Source: Tubulanus polymorphus
Taxonomy: Eukaryota; Nemertea; Palaeonemertea; Tubulaniformes; Tubulanidae
Assembly: GCF_964204645.1 (NCBI RefSeq)
Contig: NC_134036.1
Coordinates: 124,001 to 188,000, forward strand
Length of the DNA: 64,000 bases
Reading direction: 5' to 3'
The notes below the pieces were generated by a model, which searched no databases, was not told the DNA's origin, and saw only the letters and a list, made by a program, of their open reading frames with translations. Of the stretch, positions 10,501-22,900 are shown piece by piece; the stretch's first letter is position 1; every line of letters starts with the position of its first letter. The position numbers were made by a program, and so were the translations under genes.

Positions 10501-13500
10501 TCACCGTACGCTCCAGACTGGATGTCCTTGTCAATGGGACGGTACGCTCCACACTGGATGTCCTTGTCAGCGGGACGGTGCGCTCCAGACTGGATGTCCC
10601 TGTGGTACGCTCCACACTGGATGTCCTTGTCAGCGGAACGGTGCGCTCCAGACTGGATGTCCCTGTGGTACGCTCCACACTGGGTGTACCTGTCGTTGGT
10701 CCGGTATGCTCCACGCTGTATGTCCCCGTTTTTGTTATGAGACGTATTTTCACTATAATAAGACAGAGTGAAATTGTAATCGTGATTTAAAATTGACAAG
10801 AAATTTCTTACAAAAATTAAATGTGATGAAGAATCTTACTTTTAGATTTAGGAGGCCGACCTCTCTTCGCTTGTGGACGCGTGATCGTTTCAATTTCACT
10901 TCCATTCTATAAAACAAGGTGAAAGTTTGAGATATAAAACATACAGACATTCAGAGACTCAAATTCTATTTACTAAGCATGAATCGTTATTTGTCCGATA
11001 AAACTTGTGACATAACTGAACTCATCTATATTTTTGAGGCTCAATTTGTCGTTCTAATTCAATTCAAGTGTCAGTTGTCATCAACATAATAAAACTCAAC
11101 TAAACACAGAATATGATGACAATTAGTTTTACCTCATTACGTTGAGTGTCTTTAACAGTGAGCGAGGAATCACTGATAGATTTCGGTGATATATTCAATG
11201 ATTTATTTGAAGGAGAATCGATTATAACAACATCATCCGGCTGATCTTCCGGAATATCTGTTTATGAAATACAAATATCAACGTTACTCAAACGCAGCTT
11301 CATTGTGTCTTTAAGCGTGTTACTCGAGGTATAATAAACCGACCTGTTATTTTCTCCGTTCCTCGGTTTCCTGGCGACAAAGTCTTAGCGATCGGATTTG
11401 TTTTAAAACTAGAAGGTGTAACAACCCGAGCTGGTATCATAGGTGGCGCTACGGTCAACGGTTTTCGTACAGTTTTTAGATGCGCGCCGTTTACTGGTTG
11501 TTCACTAGGTGGCGCCGGTGTCTGTTGGTCGGGACGTCGCGCGCATTGATTGGTTTTCGTCGAGACTTTCGGAGATCTTGTTTCCATGGTAACGATGACA
11601 TCCTTATCGTCATCGTCGTCGTCAATAATGGTAACCACGGCGGTCGGCTTTAACGATTGATTCAACGCTAGAAATTATTTAACAATAAACACTGTTTAAA
11701 CCTGACGACGATGACCCCCAGCAGAGTTTTAAACCCGACGACAGATAAACAGAACTGTTGACCCCTAGCAGAGTTTTAAACCCGACGACGGTGTTAAAAA
11801 GTACTGTTGACCCCCGGCAGAGTTTTAAACTATTTACTTACGTTTTATGGTGGGTGATAAAACCTGATTACCGCTTGATTTCGGAGGAGCTGCAGTTGGA
11901 GGCGGAGGAACAACAGTCGGAGTTTTCCTTTTCAGCGTCTGCAATGGACTCCTTTGTGCGTGGATCGGAGATTTTAGCGGTTGTCGTGGACTGGTTTCCT
12001 CGTCATCATCATCTTCATCAATAATAATCGGTTCTACTCCTCGGTTTAACGTTTTATTCTGAAATAAACATTTAAAATACGTTTCATTTGACTTTTATAG
12101 ATGCAACAGGGGGAGGGGGAGTTAGGGTGAGTGAGTTAGGGGGAGTGGAAGGGGGAGTTAGGGGGAGTGGAAGGAGGAGTTAGGGGGAGTGGAAGGGGGA
12201 GTTAGGGAGAGTGGAAGGGGGAGTGGAAGGGGGAGTTAGGGAGAGTGGAAGGGGGAGTGGAGGGGGAGTTAGGGGGAGTGGAGGGGGAGTGGAGGGGAGT
12301 TAGGGTGAGTGAGTTAGGGGGAGTGGAAGGGGGAGCTAGGGAGAGTGGAAGGGGGAGTGGAGGGGGAGTTAGGGGGAGTGGAGGGGGAGTGGAGGGGGAG
12401 TTATGGGGAGTGGAGGGGGAGTGGAGGGGAGTTAGGGTGAGTGAGTTAGGGGGAGTGGAAGGGGGAGCTAGGGAGAGTGGAAGGGGGAGTGGAAGAGGGA
12501 GTTAGGGAGAGTGGAAGGGGGAGTGGAGGGGAGTTAGGGGAGTGGAGGGGAGTTAGGGGGAGGGGGTTAGGGGAGTGGAAGGGGGAGTTAGGGGGAGTGG
12601 AAGGGGGAGTGAGGGGAGTGGAAGGGAGTTAGGGGGAGTGGAGGGGAGTTAGGGGGAGTGGAGTTAGGGAGTGGAGGGGAGTTAGGGGGAGAGGGTTGGA
12701 GGGGAGTGGAGTGGAAGGGTGGAGTTAGGGGTGAAAATCTGAGTGCATCCTCCTGAAACGGAACTTATCTACACTTACTCTCACAACCGAATGATTCACA
12801 TTTATATCAGCAGTTTGTCTATGGTCATTATTATTTTTACGCATTCTTTTTATAGGTGGTGGTCCTCCAGGCAGTGGTCCTCCAGGCATTGGTCCTCCAG
12901 GCGATGGTAATCCGCCTCGATCCTGAAAAAACAATCAGTCAAAATATTGGAGATGAAATCCTACCATACCAGATAAATGGAACTGGTAGATATTGAGCTG
13001 TCTCTATGACGCACCTGGATGGGTGATCGAGGTTTCATACGTTTTCTGAAGCTTAAATACAACGTTGGGTCATGACTCGGATGTCCCGGGGGAAATATAG
13101 ATGGCACTGCGATATCTTTTAATATACGTTGTCTCGTTCCTGTAAAATCTTTTTCCTAAAAAATAAATATGAACAAAAAGTTTTAAGGGGGGAATCAAGA
13201 GACGAATTTTGAAGGACTTCTCAAATCCAAAATAGGCACTATGTGTTGGATATCAAAAAAGGCAAAATCATGTAGGCCAACAGTACTCCCACACTGAAAT
13301 GCACCAATCATCTTTATTGACAAAATTAAAAAGGGCACTCAAAGAAATTTGATAGACTTCAACAAGTCTCACAAGTTCCCAGGTGCCGACAATCGACATA
13401 CAATATTGAAATATGAGATTGAGATAAGATTGATGTGAGAGGTTTTACCTGGAAATGATCGCTACAAATATAGAACATTTCCGATCCGTGCGATAGTGTT

Positions 13501-13688
13501 TTTAGTGTTAACCGCGGATGCGCGATGATTTCAATCCACTTTCTAATCACCGCTAGTAACGGCTTGTTGCAGTCGCGAGGTTTCGGGATAATATGGAAGC
13601 TGATCGGCGACAGATGAATCGACTCGTTCGAGCGTCTATGATTCGTACAATTATGTACAATACACGAACACGTGTTGGACGTCTCCAT
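4600..13688 (-). CDS. POGZ: THAP + AT-hook + POGZ/ZNF280-type zinc-finger protein (full-length left copy)
   Basis: Seventeen exons, 5' to 3': 13688-13449, 13155-13015, 12922-12779, 12058-11842, 11667-11344, 11257-11133, 10906-10840, 10752-10241, 9718-9548, 9243-9064, 8618-8375, 7844-7631, 7167-6992, 6909-6802, 6476-6411, 6287-6183, 6071-4600. They total 4,506 nt (1,501 aa) with all phases consistent. Residues 1-100: THAP domain (Cx4C, IPKP, RKW, CSDHF, then AVPSIF from exon 2). Residues 176-400: acidic, Pro-rich, with SUMO-interaction-like motifs. Residue ~410: AT-hook KRGRPPK. Residues 591-955: POGZ/ZNF280-type C2H2 array including YVCQLCSFRSSLYDD, LCFYCLKVFK, a GKGRV linker, and QCSLCRFATCC, the region corresponding to POGZ's HP1-binding finger. 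Residue ~970: LKRKR, a possible NLS. C-terminus: 21 acidic decapeptide repeats. No CENPB or DDE domain. Probably a nuclear chromatin protein. The family call is strong; one-to-one orthology with POGZ is inferred. Confidence 0.85.
4902..5520 (-). repeat. Coding 30-bp minisatellite: acidic decapeptide repeats (left)
   Basis: There are 21 units of exactly 30 bp in the last exon of the zinc-finger gene, encoding (N/K)EERPDT(D/N)EV. Most units are nearly identical at DNA level, which implies recent expansion or homogenisation. The right copy has 19 units. Both strands stay open in several frames through the array, so long antisense ORFs here are artefacts. Confidence 0.93.
6535..6685 (+). repeat. 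Intronic G-rich tandem repeat
   Basis: About four imperfect copies of a 31-39 bp unit containing TACATCAGGGGCTGCAGGG and a G-rich run lie in the intron between exons 14 and 15 of the zinc-finger gene. The right copy keeps a shortened version near 44,465-44,545. Confidence 0.75.
8145..8370 (+). repeat. GA-rich purine tract beside exon 11 donor
   Basis: About 220 bp of nearly pure GAGAGAGG-type purine sequence sits within about 5 nt of the exon 11 splice donor, in the intron. On the transcript it is a CU-rich tract. It is longer and interrupted in the right arm (42,574-42,856). The long translated Leu/Ser/Pro ORF across it is a repeat artefact. Confidence 0.85.
9781..10224. mobile_element. piggyBac-like non-autonomous element (left), with nested repeats
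   Basis: The element begins TTAACCCCTTCCGTGC and ends GCACTGAAAGGGTTGA. These are inverted termini with CCC next to TTAA (one end degraded), as in piggyBac-type MITEs. Inside are two related units bounded by near-palindromes of the CACCGCAGTGCGGTG type. There is no transposase ORF. It lies in the intron between exons 8 and 9 of the zinc-finger gene and is shared with the right arm (40,614-41,059), so it predates the duplication. Confidence 0.6.
10450..10725 (-). repeat. Coding Ser/Thr-rich repeats in zinc-finger gene exon 8
   Basis: Imperfect repeats of 33 and 48 bp encode TSSLERTVPL and TSSVERT-type segments (about residues 430-510). The region is absent from the right copy, because the duplication breakpoint lies further 3' in the same exon. 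Confidence 0.8.
12058..12922 (-). other. Exon 3 of zinc-finger gene and following intron
   Basis: Exon 3 (12,922-12,779) encodes a Pro/Gly repeat (PGGPMPGGPLPGGPPP) followed by a basic patch KRMRK. The intron from 12,778 to 12,059 is almost completely filled by a G-rich minisatellite. Confidence 0.75.
12101..12730 (+). repeat. G-rich minisatellite filling an intron
   Basis: About 630 bp is built from AGTTAGGG, GGGGGAGTGGAGG and related blocks. The plus strand is almost free of C. Regularly spaced runs of four or more G make it a strong G-quadruplex candidate. The host gene runs on the minus strand, so the G-rich strand is the template and the pre-mRNA would be CU-rich. Confidence 0.9.
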
Positions 13689-16600
13689 CTCGCACGATCA
13701 GATCGTCAATTCAACGTTCAACCATAAAATCTGCATTTCAAAAGAGAAAATTATCGTATTTCATAATATCTAATAATTCCATCAAAATTCTACAATTACA
13801 AAATTGAAATTTAATAACACAGACAGCAGCCACAACAGGTAACATTTGAGCGGAGTTAAATCGAGTCAATTTAACTGGATCAAAAATTCACTCAATATCA
13901 ATGATTATACAAAACTGAATAATGCTGCCTGGCAGCCTTCTTTATCTATAGATTTTCTCTGCACATATTTACGATTAGCTAGATCTACTTTATAGATTTC
14001 AGACAACTACTAAAAATAAACTACATTGCTTACTTATTTTTTCAAACATAATTAGCCCTATAAACCTGTAATTGGTGGCACTAATCTAAAAAAACATGAA
14101 CGATCTTCAGCCTGTAAAATGGCCGCCATCTTTGTTGTAACAACAGTAACTTTTTTTGGTTTTTCCTGCTTTTTTACCTCGAAATAAGCCGTGAAAATTC
14201 CTAAACAAGAAACTATTCATGCAGATTACTGATATAAAGGGGTCAACGTACCAATATCGGCCTATTTCCGGCACATTTCGCTGTTTAAATCGTCAAGCGG
14301 AACGGGTATCGTGACCCGACTCCCGCTGGTCCAGTTCCAGCAATTCAATTCAACTGAATACGGCCTAAACAACTCACTCGATACAGCGAAATATTTATGT
14401 AATCATTTAGTGCTGGCCATAATTTAAAGTCACGATTAATTATTTTGCATGCTTGTGTGATAATACACTTCAAACAGATGCCATGTTCATGGCGATTTCG
14501 ACGCTGAAAATATGGCGCAATAAAATCAAAATTGAATTGAAAGTTTCGAATCAAGATTTTTTCTTACTGTACTTATTGAGTTCCAAAAAGTATTTTCTTT
14601 CAATTCAACCATCGATTTTAAGCGTATAATAGTAGAATCTTCATGGAAAAGTTTTGATAGAATTAATTTCTTTTCACTGCGGAATTTTCAATTTACGGCA
14701 CATCTCATTATTTTCGACGATTTGAAATTATTTCTATTTCCGGTATAAAAGATTCTGGGGCGTTAAGCATTTTTTACGATTGCTTTACTTTCCGAAAAAA
14801 TTAATTATATATTTTGTGATTGACCGCGGCGCTATGATATTACGCAATCGCAGTATATGCCGCGGCGGGCTGAGACGCCAAAGATAGCATAAACACTGCA
14901 ACCTCCCGCGGCGTGGAGTGAATAGAAAATGAAAAACCAGTTGCCGGAGCATGGTCGGAACGTCGAAATGGTCTAATTATCATTAAAACGATTAATCTAC
15001 ACCAAATAAGTAAATTTTAAGCAACTGAAACTTTGCAAAAAATTGATTGTAATTGATTTTCTAATCGTTGATATAAATGATTATCCATCCAATGCGCTGG
15101 GGATAAGAAGGACTTCAATACTTCCAATGGTGATGATGGGATACCTGATACCTCAGATCTTTTATCTACTAAACACAGCTTACCTCGTGCTCAATCTCAT
15201 TTGGTCCAAACAGTCGAAGGGGATCTTGTTTTGAGGGGCTGAGTTTGTGTGGCAATTCCTCAGTGCATATCTCCAAATACTCACGCCCCAGAATAGTCTA
15301 GTAGGGGCCTACTACCATAGCCTAGGCCGTTCTCAAACATAGTCTGGTCTCCGACTAAACCAAGATAGTCAAACACAAACTGTTCCACCAAAGTTCAGGC
15401 ATTAAATCACGATAGTGAGCATCTTTCCTTATGACAGACGCACATTCAGAAACGCCGACCGTATAGAATTGAAATATTGAATCTTTTCTATCGTATCCAC
15501 CCAGAATGGAATCCACTGGAGATAAACCAGACATAAATAGAGATAAACCAGAGATAAACCAGACATAACTATAACAATTAATTCTTTAAACTGTCTCTTA
15601 ATTATTCACAACAAATTGTCACATTACAAGATTCAAACATTGGGTTAATTTAATTAAAAACATTATTACAGAGTTTGTTAAAACACGTCCAACTCAAGCG
15701 TATCTCGTTTCCAAACAATTTATCTTTCTTCAATTTACGCAGGAAGGAAATTTCAAACGATAAAATTATTGATTTCACGTGGATTTCATATCGATCAAAG
15801 TTTGTTTCGAAAAAGGAAAGTCTGGCTGATTATAAAGAGGCTACAGATTTCAATAAATGAATATTTAAACAATTTGAATTTGAATCCAAATAATCATCAA
15901 ATGAAATATCAAAATGAAGGGAACGATATTCGAAATTTATCTGATTCTTTTAAATGATAAATTTAACGAAAGCCCCTTGTACGAAATAAAATATTGAATT
16001 GATTTTAATCACGATTATTTTTCAATATCCAACACTTTCAAGACAAACGACAGTAACGGTTCAGTAGCCCCTTCCACTATTCTCCACTGTGGATATAAGC
16101 CAAACTTTCCACCAAACTTTTTACAAATAATTTCCACACGTCGCCCTCTATTGACCGACCAGAGAACCATCTCCATAGTAACGCCGTTCTTTTCGTGACA
16201 GTTTACAAGATTTTTTTTTATAAAACAACACCTAATGAAGAACTAGCGCGCGTACACGTGTGGTCTTAAATCGAGGCAGGCGCAAGCACCCTCTATTGAG
16301 TAAAGTTATAACTAGATGCCGGATGCGGTTTTTCGAAAGAGAAAATATTTCTTAAATAGTGAGCAAAAAACTATCACAGAATGAAATAAATATTATTTTT
16401 ACGTCGAGCCTAATTTATTTTTAGGCCGATTTCGTCAACTGTAATAAAACTCAAACCAAACAAAAACAATAACAAAAATCTAAGTCGTTTTTTAAAATGC
16501 TTAATAAATAAATATATATAGACTATTGCACCATCATCGTTTGAATCTATGTTTCTATCGTTTTAGCAAAAGTCATTTTTCACTGAACAAAGTTCTATAA

Positions 16601-16972
16601 GATACGGCGCCTAAATCTATCGGACATCTATCGGACATCTATCGGACATCTATAGACATCTATAGACATCTATCGGACATCAAACATTTCTAAAGTGTTT
16701 TAATAATGATAATGATTTTTGACAGGTTTCTATTTTGACTAGGTGCACTCCTAAAATATATATATATATATATAAGTAACCATTAACGACGGCTGCCTCG
16801 ATTCATGACCAAATTGAAGCTAATTTACATAGCTAGAGAAACACATAGTAAATACCACTATATATCACTATATATCAATTATTAATTAATTACTCTCATT
16901 AATTAATTACTCTCATTTAGACGATTAATTTAAGTTAATAATTAAATCAATTATTTTCAAACATACACGTAT
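13689..16972. other. Intergenic: zinc-finger promoter side and RUSC 3' flank
   Basis: This is AT-rich DNA with no supported gene. It must contain the 5' UTR and promoter of the zinc-finger gene (transcribed leftwards from about 13.7 kb) and the 3' UTR of the RUSC gene (ending leftwards below 16,973). A relatively CpG-rich patch at about 14,820-14,950 is the best promoter candidate. Short tandem repeats lie at 16,615-16,682 and a TA run at about 16,757-16,774. I see no tRNA or other RNA gene. Confidence 0.5.
16615..16682. repeat. 12-bp tandem repeat
   Basis: About six copies of CATCTATCGGAC, some shortened to CATCTATAGA, lie in the 3' flank of the RUSC gene. Confidence 0.85.
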
Positions 16973-19900
16973 TTAAACGATTATTTCACACATAACGTCT
17001 TCCTCTGATTGGCCGCCGTCTAATTCCCTTAGCAACGACGCTTCCGTACCACCGGTCTGTTGATCGTTGCTAGCGGCAACTGTAGCTATGTCGACTGATT
17101 GCTTGTGTAGTATATTAACGGCGGTTGTCTCGGTGATATCCTTCACGCTCGCACGGTGTACCAGACCGGTTTTATTACCATAGCAACAAAACAGCCAATC
17201 ATCTTCCAGTTCCTTAAGCACTAACATTATATCGTTCTTATTGAAGCTAAGTTGTTCGGTTACCCCGGCAACGTGGTAGCATAAACTCTGAACGTAACTG
17301 TCAACGAAAAAAAAAAGAGAAACAAAATCATATCGAATCGGCGCCATCTTTTCCGTATTGAATGAACTAAACGATACTCACCGTTTCGGAGCCGAGATTG
17401 ATTCGTCCATTCTCGGAATAGAGCGTAACTTATTACCGGCAGACGTCGTCTGTTTCTCCGTTTCACCACCAGGTGTCGTCACCGTCGTCGTCGGCTGCTG
17501 CTGCTGATCTAACAACAATTTGTCGAATACGTTTATCAAATTTTCTCCGATGCTCCAACGTTTCTGATCCGACAATCTCTCACCAGGTGGCAGCGTCGAT
17601 GAAATGTTCGGTTGCGACAGCGTTTTAGCTCCGAGGCTCGGGGTTTTCCCCGTCGTCGCTGCGGCGGCTGTTGCGTTGTTATCGAAACGATACTCGGTAA
17701 CGCCCTCTTTATAAACGGTTTTATCGTGCTCCGCTAGGTGGCGCGCTAGTTTCACTAACCACGTGTTAGTATCGAAGTCCTCGGCAACCGGCGTCGACGA
17801 CGAGTCGCTACCGTAAAGTTCGCTGTTTAATATCTGATTATTCTTGACGATTTTCTCCACGTTTTCTCCGCCGGTGTTCGTATTATTAGATAGTTTACTG
17901 TAATCGTTATTCTGAGGGAATATATCGCTGTTCTGTCCGATCGCCGCGAGATACATCGCCAAACCCTCCATATTCCCACCACCCATCGGAGCCGACACGT
18001 TGCTAGGCGACGCCGAGGAAGACTTGGAGAAGAAGTTCGCCAGCGAATAAACCGTTTCTATCGGCGGTAACGACCATCGATTGTTACTCGGTTGCCTAGC
18101 GACGGAATGAGGGGCGTATTCTTGTTGTAGTTTTTGACCGAGGTAATCCATGGCCGACTGTGATAATTGCGTTCCATTTTCGATCCATTCTCTCGCGTGT
18201 TGCACGTAACGCATTATGTCGTTATGGCGATCGATTTGTTCGACCCCCTCGTTTTGCATGCGACACTCGGCCTCCGAGCGATGCGGCCGCAGTTTCACGC
18301 CTTGCCCCTCCTCCGAGTCGGAGTCGTCCTCCTCCGACGCTTTGTTGCTTAGCGACGCGTTACGTACGAGTTTATATTCGAAGTTACATTCGATTTGAAA
18401 CGGAAGCGAAACGAGAGGTTTTACGATCTGCATCACTTCGTCGAACAAGTGCTGCCCCCTGTTGTTCGTTAGGATCATGAAGGCGTCGCCGTAGAAATGT
18501 TTACGCAACAATCGGTCCTGATTGTGAACCATTTTCATCCAATAAGGCAAAGTTTTCGCGCTGGAAATAAACGGACGAAAATTGATATTTGAGATCTCGG
18601 TATTTTCATGTATTTCGATGTATTTCAGTTTTGGATGTATTTTCATGTATTTCGATGTATTTCAGTTTTGAAAGTATTTTCATGTATTTCGATGTATTTC
18701 AGTTTTGGACGTATTTTCAATGTAACTTACTTCAATAAACCGAATATAAAAGCGTTGAATTTTGACAGAGTATTTCCCAGGTAAATTTGATGTTTCACTT
18801 CCTGTATGATATCGCTCAATCGTCGAGCAGAGGGACCTGCAACAATACAGACAGTTATAGTTATACATTCAAATCTAAGTCAATAACAACAAGAGAGTTG
18901 CTAAGAGGTTGGCTCAAGAAAACCGGCAGATGAATACCATAGCAACAATGAACTTATAATTGTCACTATGACAACTATCAACTGGTTAACTCTAACCAAC
19001 CTTTCAGCGACTGGAAAAAACTTACCGCTATCAATAGATTCCTCTATCAGTTTCCAGACGCTGTTTTTAAACTGGCCGAAAAAACTGTGAATTTTCGGTT
19101 TCAACCCGTCGCTAATCAGGTTAAAAACGGCCGGACAGAGGTGTTTTAGAACGAGTATTCCAACATCTGGAGAATCAGACGATCTTCCCAACTATAAATA
19201 CATCATTAAAATACAATATTAATACCCTGTAATTAAACACTGGAATTCACTCTGTTCGATTTTTACCTTCTCTTTATTAGCGCCGCCATTGTTAAAGTAA
19301 TTCACCAACACATCAACCGCGTGACTCAATTCTTTCACTAAAGCTGAAATATTATAAAACACCATTTATTTCTAAAAACATCCCTAAAACTCTCTTCATA
19401 GAGTAAATACACTCATTACCACAGTTATCAGTTCTTTCACTCAAAATGAGTTAATTTGCGATGTTTCAATTTTCAACTGAGGAACTGGATCCCGAAATGT
19501 GGAACTGAGTCCAGAACTGTGGAACTGGATTCTGAACTGTGGAACTGAATCAAGAACTATGGAACTGGATCCAGAATTGTGAAACTGTGTCCAAAACTGT
19601 GGAACTGGATACTGAACTGTGGAACTGGGTCCAGAACTGTGGAACATGGTAAATAAACTCACATTTTTTATTGATTAATTCCGTGTCAATGACCTCCTCT
19701 TCTCGGAAATTGTAAGATAAAACTCTAGTTGGTGACACGGTGAATTCCTGTGGAGGAGTTTCAGAACCGAACGCGCTATCCTCACTGGTATCTGACGGGT
19801 GACAATCATCTGTATATTCTACAATATCAATTATAAACATTAGTAACCGATGACAACAGTCAGTGACAGCGTGTGTCGGGGTGGTGTACGTACCGTGATT

Positions 19901-22900
19901 GTTGCAGCGGTTGTCATGGTGAAGCGGAGGTGGAGGAGGCAGTAATTTACTGGTCGATGGTTGTTTTTTAGGAGATGTTCTCGGACTGCTGTACGGTGAA
20001 TGATATCGAACTTCCTCCGCAAACTTCACCGATTTCTTATTCTTACGACCGTGGCAACAGTTACCGTGGAAACAAGGCATAAATGGTATGAAGCCATATG
20101 GAACCATGAATTGCGGTACGGTATGCTGACAGTAGGGGGCGACGCTACGGTCGTCGTAGTGAAACGCGTTTGGTCGCGTACGGTGATAATTACATTGTTG
20201 ATTGATGTCGTCACATGACCCAAATTCAGCTCGTTGACGACGAGATTTCGAGCGCGATCGATGAGCGATTCCGTGATCGTTTTCACGCCACTCGCTAGGG
20301 GGCGCTGAACTGTCGTCGGACGCCGTGATATCCATATCGGAATACGCGTGTGACATGTGATTATCGACCTGGTCGGTACATGTAGGTTTACCAGTAGGTG
20401 GCGCCATACACACCGGCGGTGTACTGTTACGTCTCGTACTCGGTTTAATACACGGTTTTAACGGCTTCTTGTTCGAACGTTGTTGTTGCGAATCCCGATT
20501 ACGGACGTCCTCTGAACTGCACCACGACGACGGACGACACCTCGCTGCGGCCGATACCGGACGACCGTTACAAGCGTGTCCCGGCGGCGGCGGTGGTGGA
20601 TAATCATACATATAGGGGGCGCTGGTGAGATTCTCGTAGGAACCGTAATAAACGGGATATGGTATAAACTGAGGAGGTGGATATCCGTGATGGGGACAAC
20701 ACGGAGCTCCGTAAGAATGATGATGATGAGGAGGATATCTATGATGCTGATGATGATGAGAAGAATGATTAGATGAATCGTTACTGATTTCCATCGCTGA
20801 TGAACCGGTAGAACTGATACCTGCGTCGCTAACCGCTCCGTCGCCGTCACTGTCATTGTTGTTGACGTTACGTTGTGCGTTCGTCACTTTCTTCTTAGTA
20901 CCGGTTCTGGTTGGTAGAGGGCGGTTGAGATTGGTTTTCTGCGGTGTAGTTGTATCCGAGTCGATACTGCTCCCGCTGTCGACCGCGTTACCTCCGACTG
21001 ATTGTATCTGTCTGTTCCTAGGTGGCGCTACTTTCACCGATGTACCGTCGATTCTGGGAGGTTTATCGGGAGGCGACGTCGCGAGGTTTTTATTTTCTAA
21101 CCGTCCACTCGCCGATCGGCTGCGATTGGTTGGAATATCTCCGTTGACGAGCTTACGACCTCTCGTATCCGAGCAACTCGACGACGACATCAGATCATTG
21201 TTGAGGAAACTCAAATCGGGCAGATTTCTGTTCAGATACATGAAACTGCTACTGAGAGGGCGCTGTCTCTGTAAATTAGATTCCGGTTTCGGTGGATGCA
21301 GATTTGTCGGCATACTCAGCCGTTTACTGCGTTTAGACAAATAGAACGCGCCCTCGGTATCGGGGTCTCGTCCGCGTGGTCGACGCAATACGACCTGCTC
21401 ACTCGCCGCAGCAGTCTCCTCCTCACTCGCCGCAGCAGCAGTCTCCTCCTCACTCGCCGCAGTCGGCTCATTGCTATTTAAATCGTTATGTAACGATGTC
21501 TGTAATGATTTCTGCGATTGTGAACCTCGTTTCAGCGAATCCGATGTTTGTATCGATTGGTCGATCGTGTTGTTAAGGGAGATTTGTCTATTGTTGCGAG
21601 TTACGCCGACGTCGAGCTCGTCTATATCTGTTTTATCGAGATTCCCGTTCGATGAACTGGGAGACATGTTTTTAGGCGATAACGAAGCTATGATCTCCTC
21701 TCTAAACGGGTTCGTTAGGGGTATATCTAACGGACTCTGTAGTAACGCGTCTGTTGTATTGGACTGGTTAAGCGAACTTTGACTGGTTACCGACACCGAT
21801 ATCGTTCCATCCGATTCGTTTTGTTTCCCCGTTTTAGTTTTAACCGTCGTCGCTTCGCACGAAAAGTTTGTTCGAATAAACGGCATCAGAGAGACCTCGG
21901 CAACCATCGCCGGGTTACGACAATCATCGGTAACCGGGTTACGATCCGGGGAACTGACATTCTTCCAACATATCTTACCACTAGGTGGCGCACTGGCGTA
22001 AGTAGTGAAACTGGCGAGGCTGGAGATGCTACGTTTCTGCGGAGAGGGCGTCCTCGACTCGAGGTTGTTGATCGCGTAGCTACAACTAGTCGTAGTGTTA
22101 CTGCTCGTACTGGTATCCGTGGATACGTCTAACAATGCCGACTGCGTTAACGAGCTGGTATTTGAATCGCGATGCATCGTGCGGCTACTCGCGACTGACG
22201 ACGTCAGACCGGATCTCGATAGTAACCCGTCATGTGACATCATCGACGTGATCCATTTCTGATATAGAGGAGACGGCAGGCGACACCTGGTGTCGTCGTT
22301 ATCAGTCGATTTCGCTCGACGGAATATCTCGTATAGCGTAAACGAATGACGTTTATTAGTTTTATCGTCGGTCGTCGCGGTTCCGTTAAACGTTCTCAGC
22401 TCAGGAACGTTCTCTTTATTCTCGGATAGCGATTGAGTTATAGTCGTACACGAGCTGCTCATTAAACTCGGAGCACTTTTCCATTTAATCGAAGACGACT
22501 CCGAATAAATCGATTCTTCTTTCTTCAAGAACTCTTTCATTTCGGTGACTTTCTGCCACGAGGTCAGCGGAACCGGTTTTTTCTTCACCTGTTGTCCCCA
22601 GGTCGTTAGAGTTTTACTCGCGCTGATGTCGTGATCCGACGCACTCTTACCGACCACGTTCTGTTTCAAGGTCGTAGTCGTAGCGACGACCTCCGGTTGC
22701 ATACAGCGTCGTTCGATCTGTTCGAAGTGATGTAAAGAATCATCAGTACTTCGATCCTCAGTGAAACTCATGTCTAACAACGATTTCTCCGGACAATGAA
22801 TCGTCGCTAGGTTACCGCGCATTTTCTCTAGTTCGGCGATGAGGAAACGTTCCTCGGCTTTCTGTATCTCTTCCATCAATCGATCCTCGGCCCCCTCCGA

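Noticed and set aside
17260-17469. 69-codon ORF overlapping RUSC exons
   Set aside because: It runs across the RUSC penultimate donor and intron in a different frame from the RUN/SH3 coding frame.
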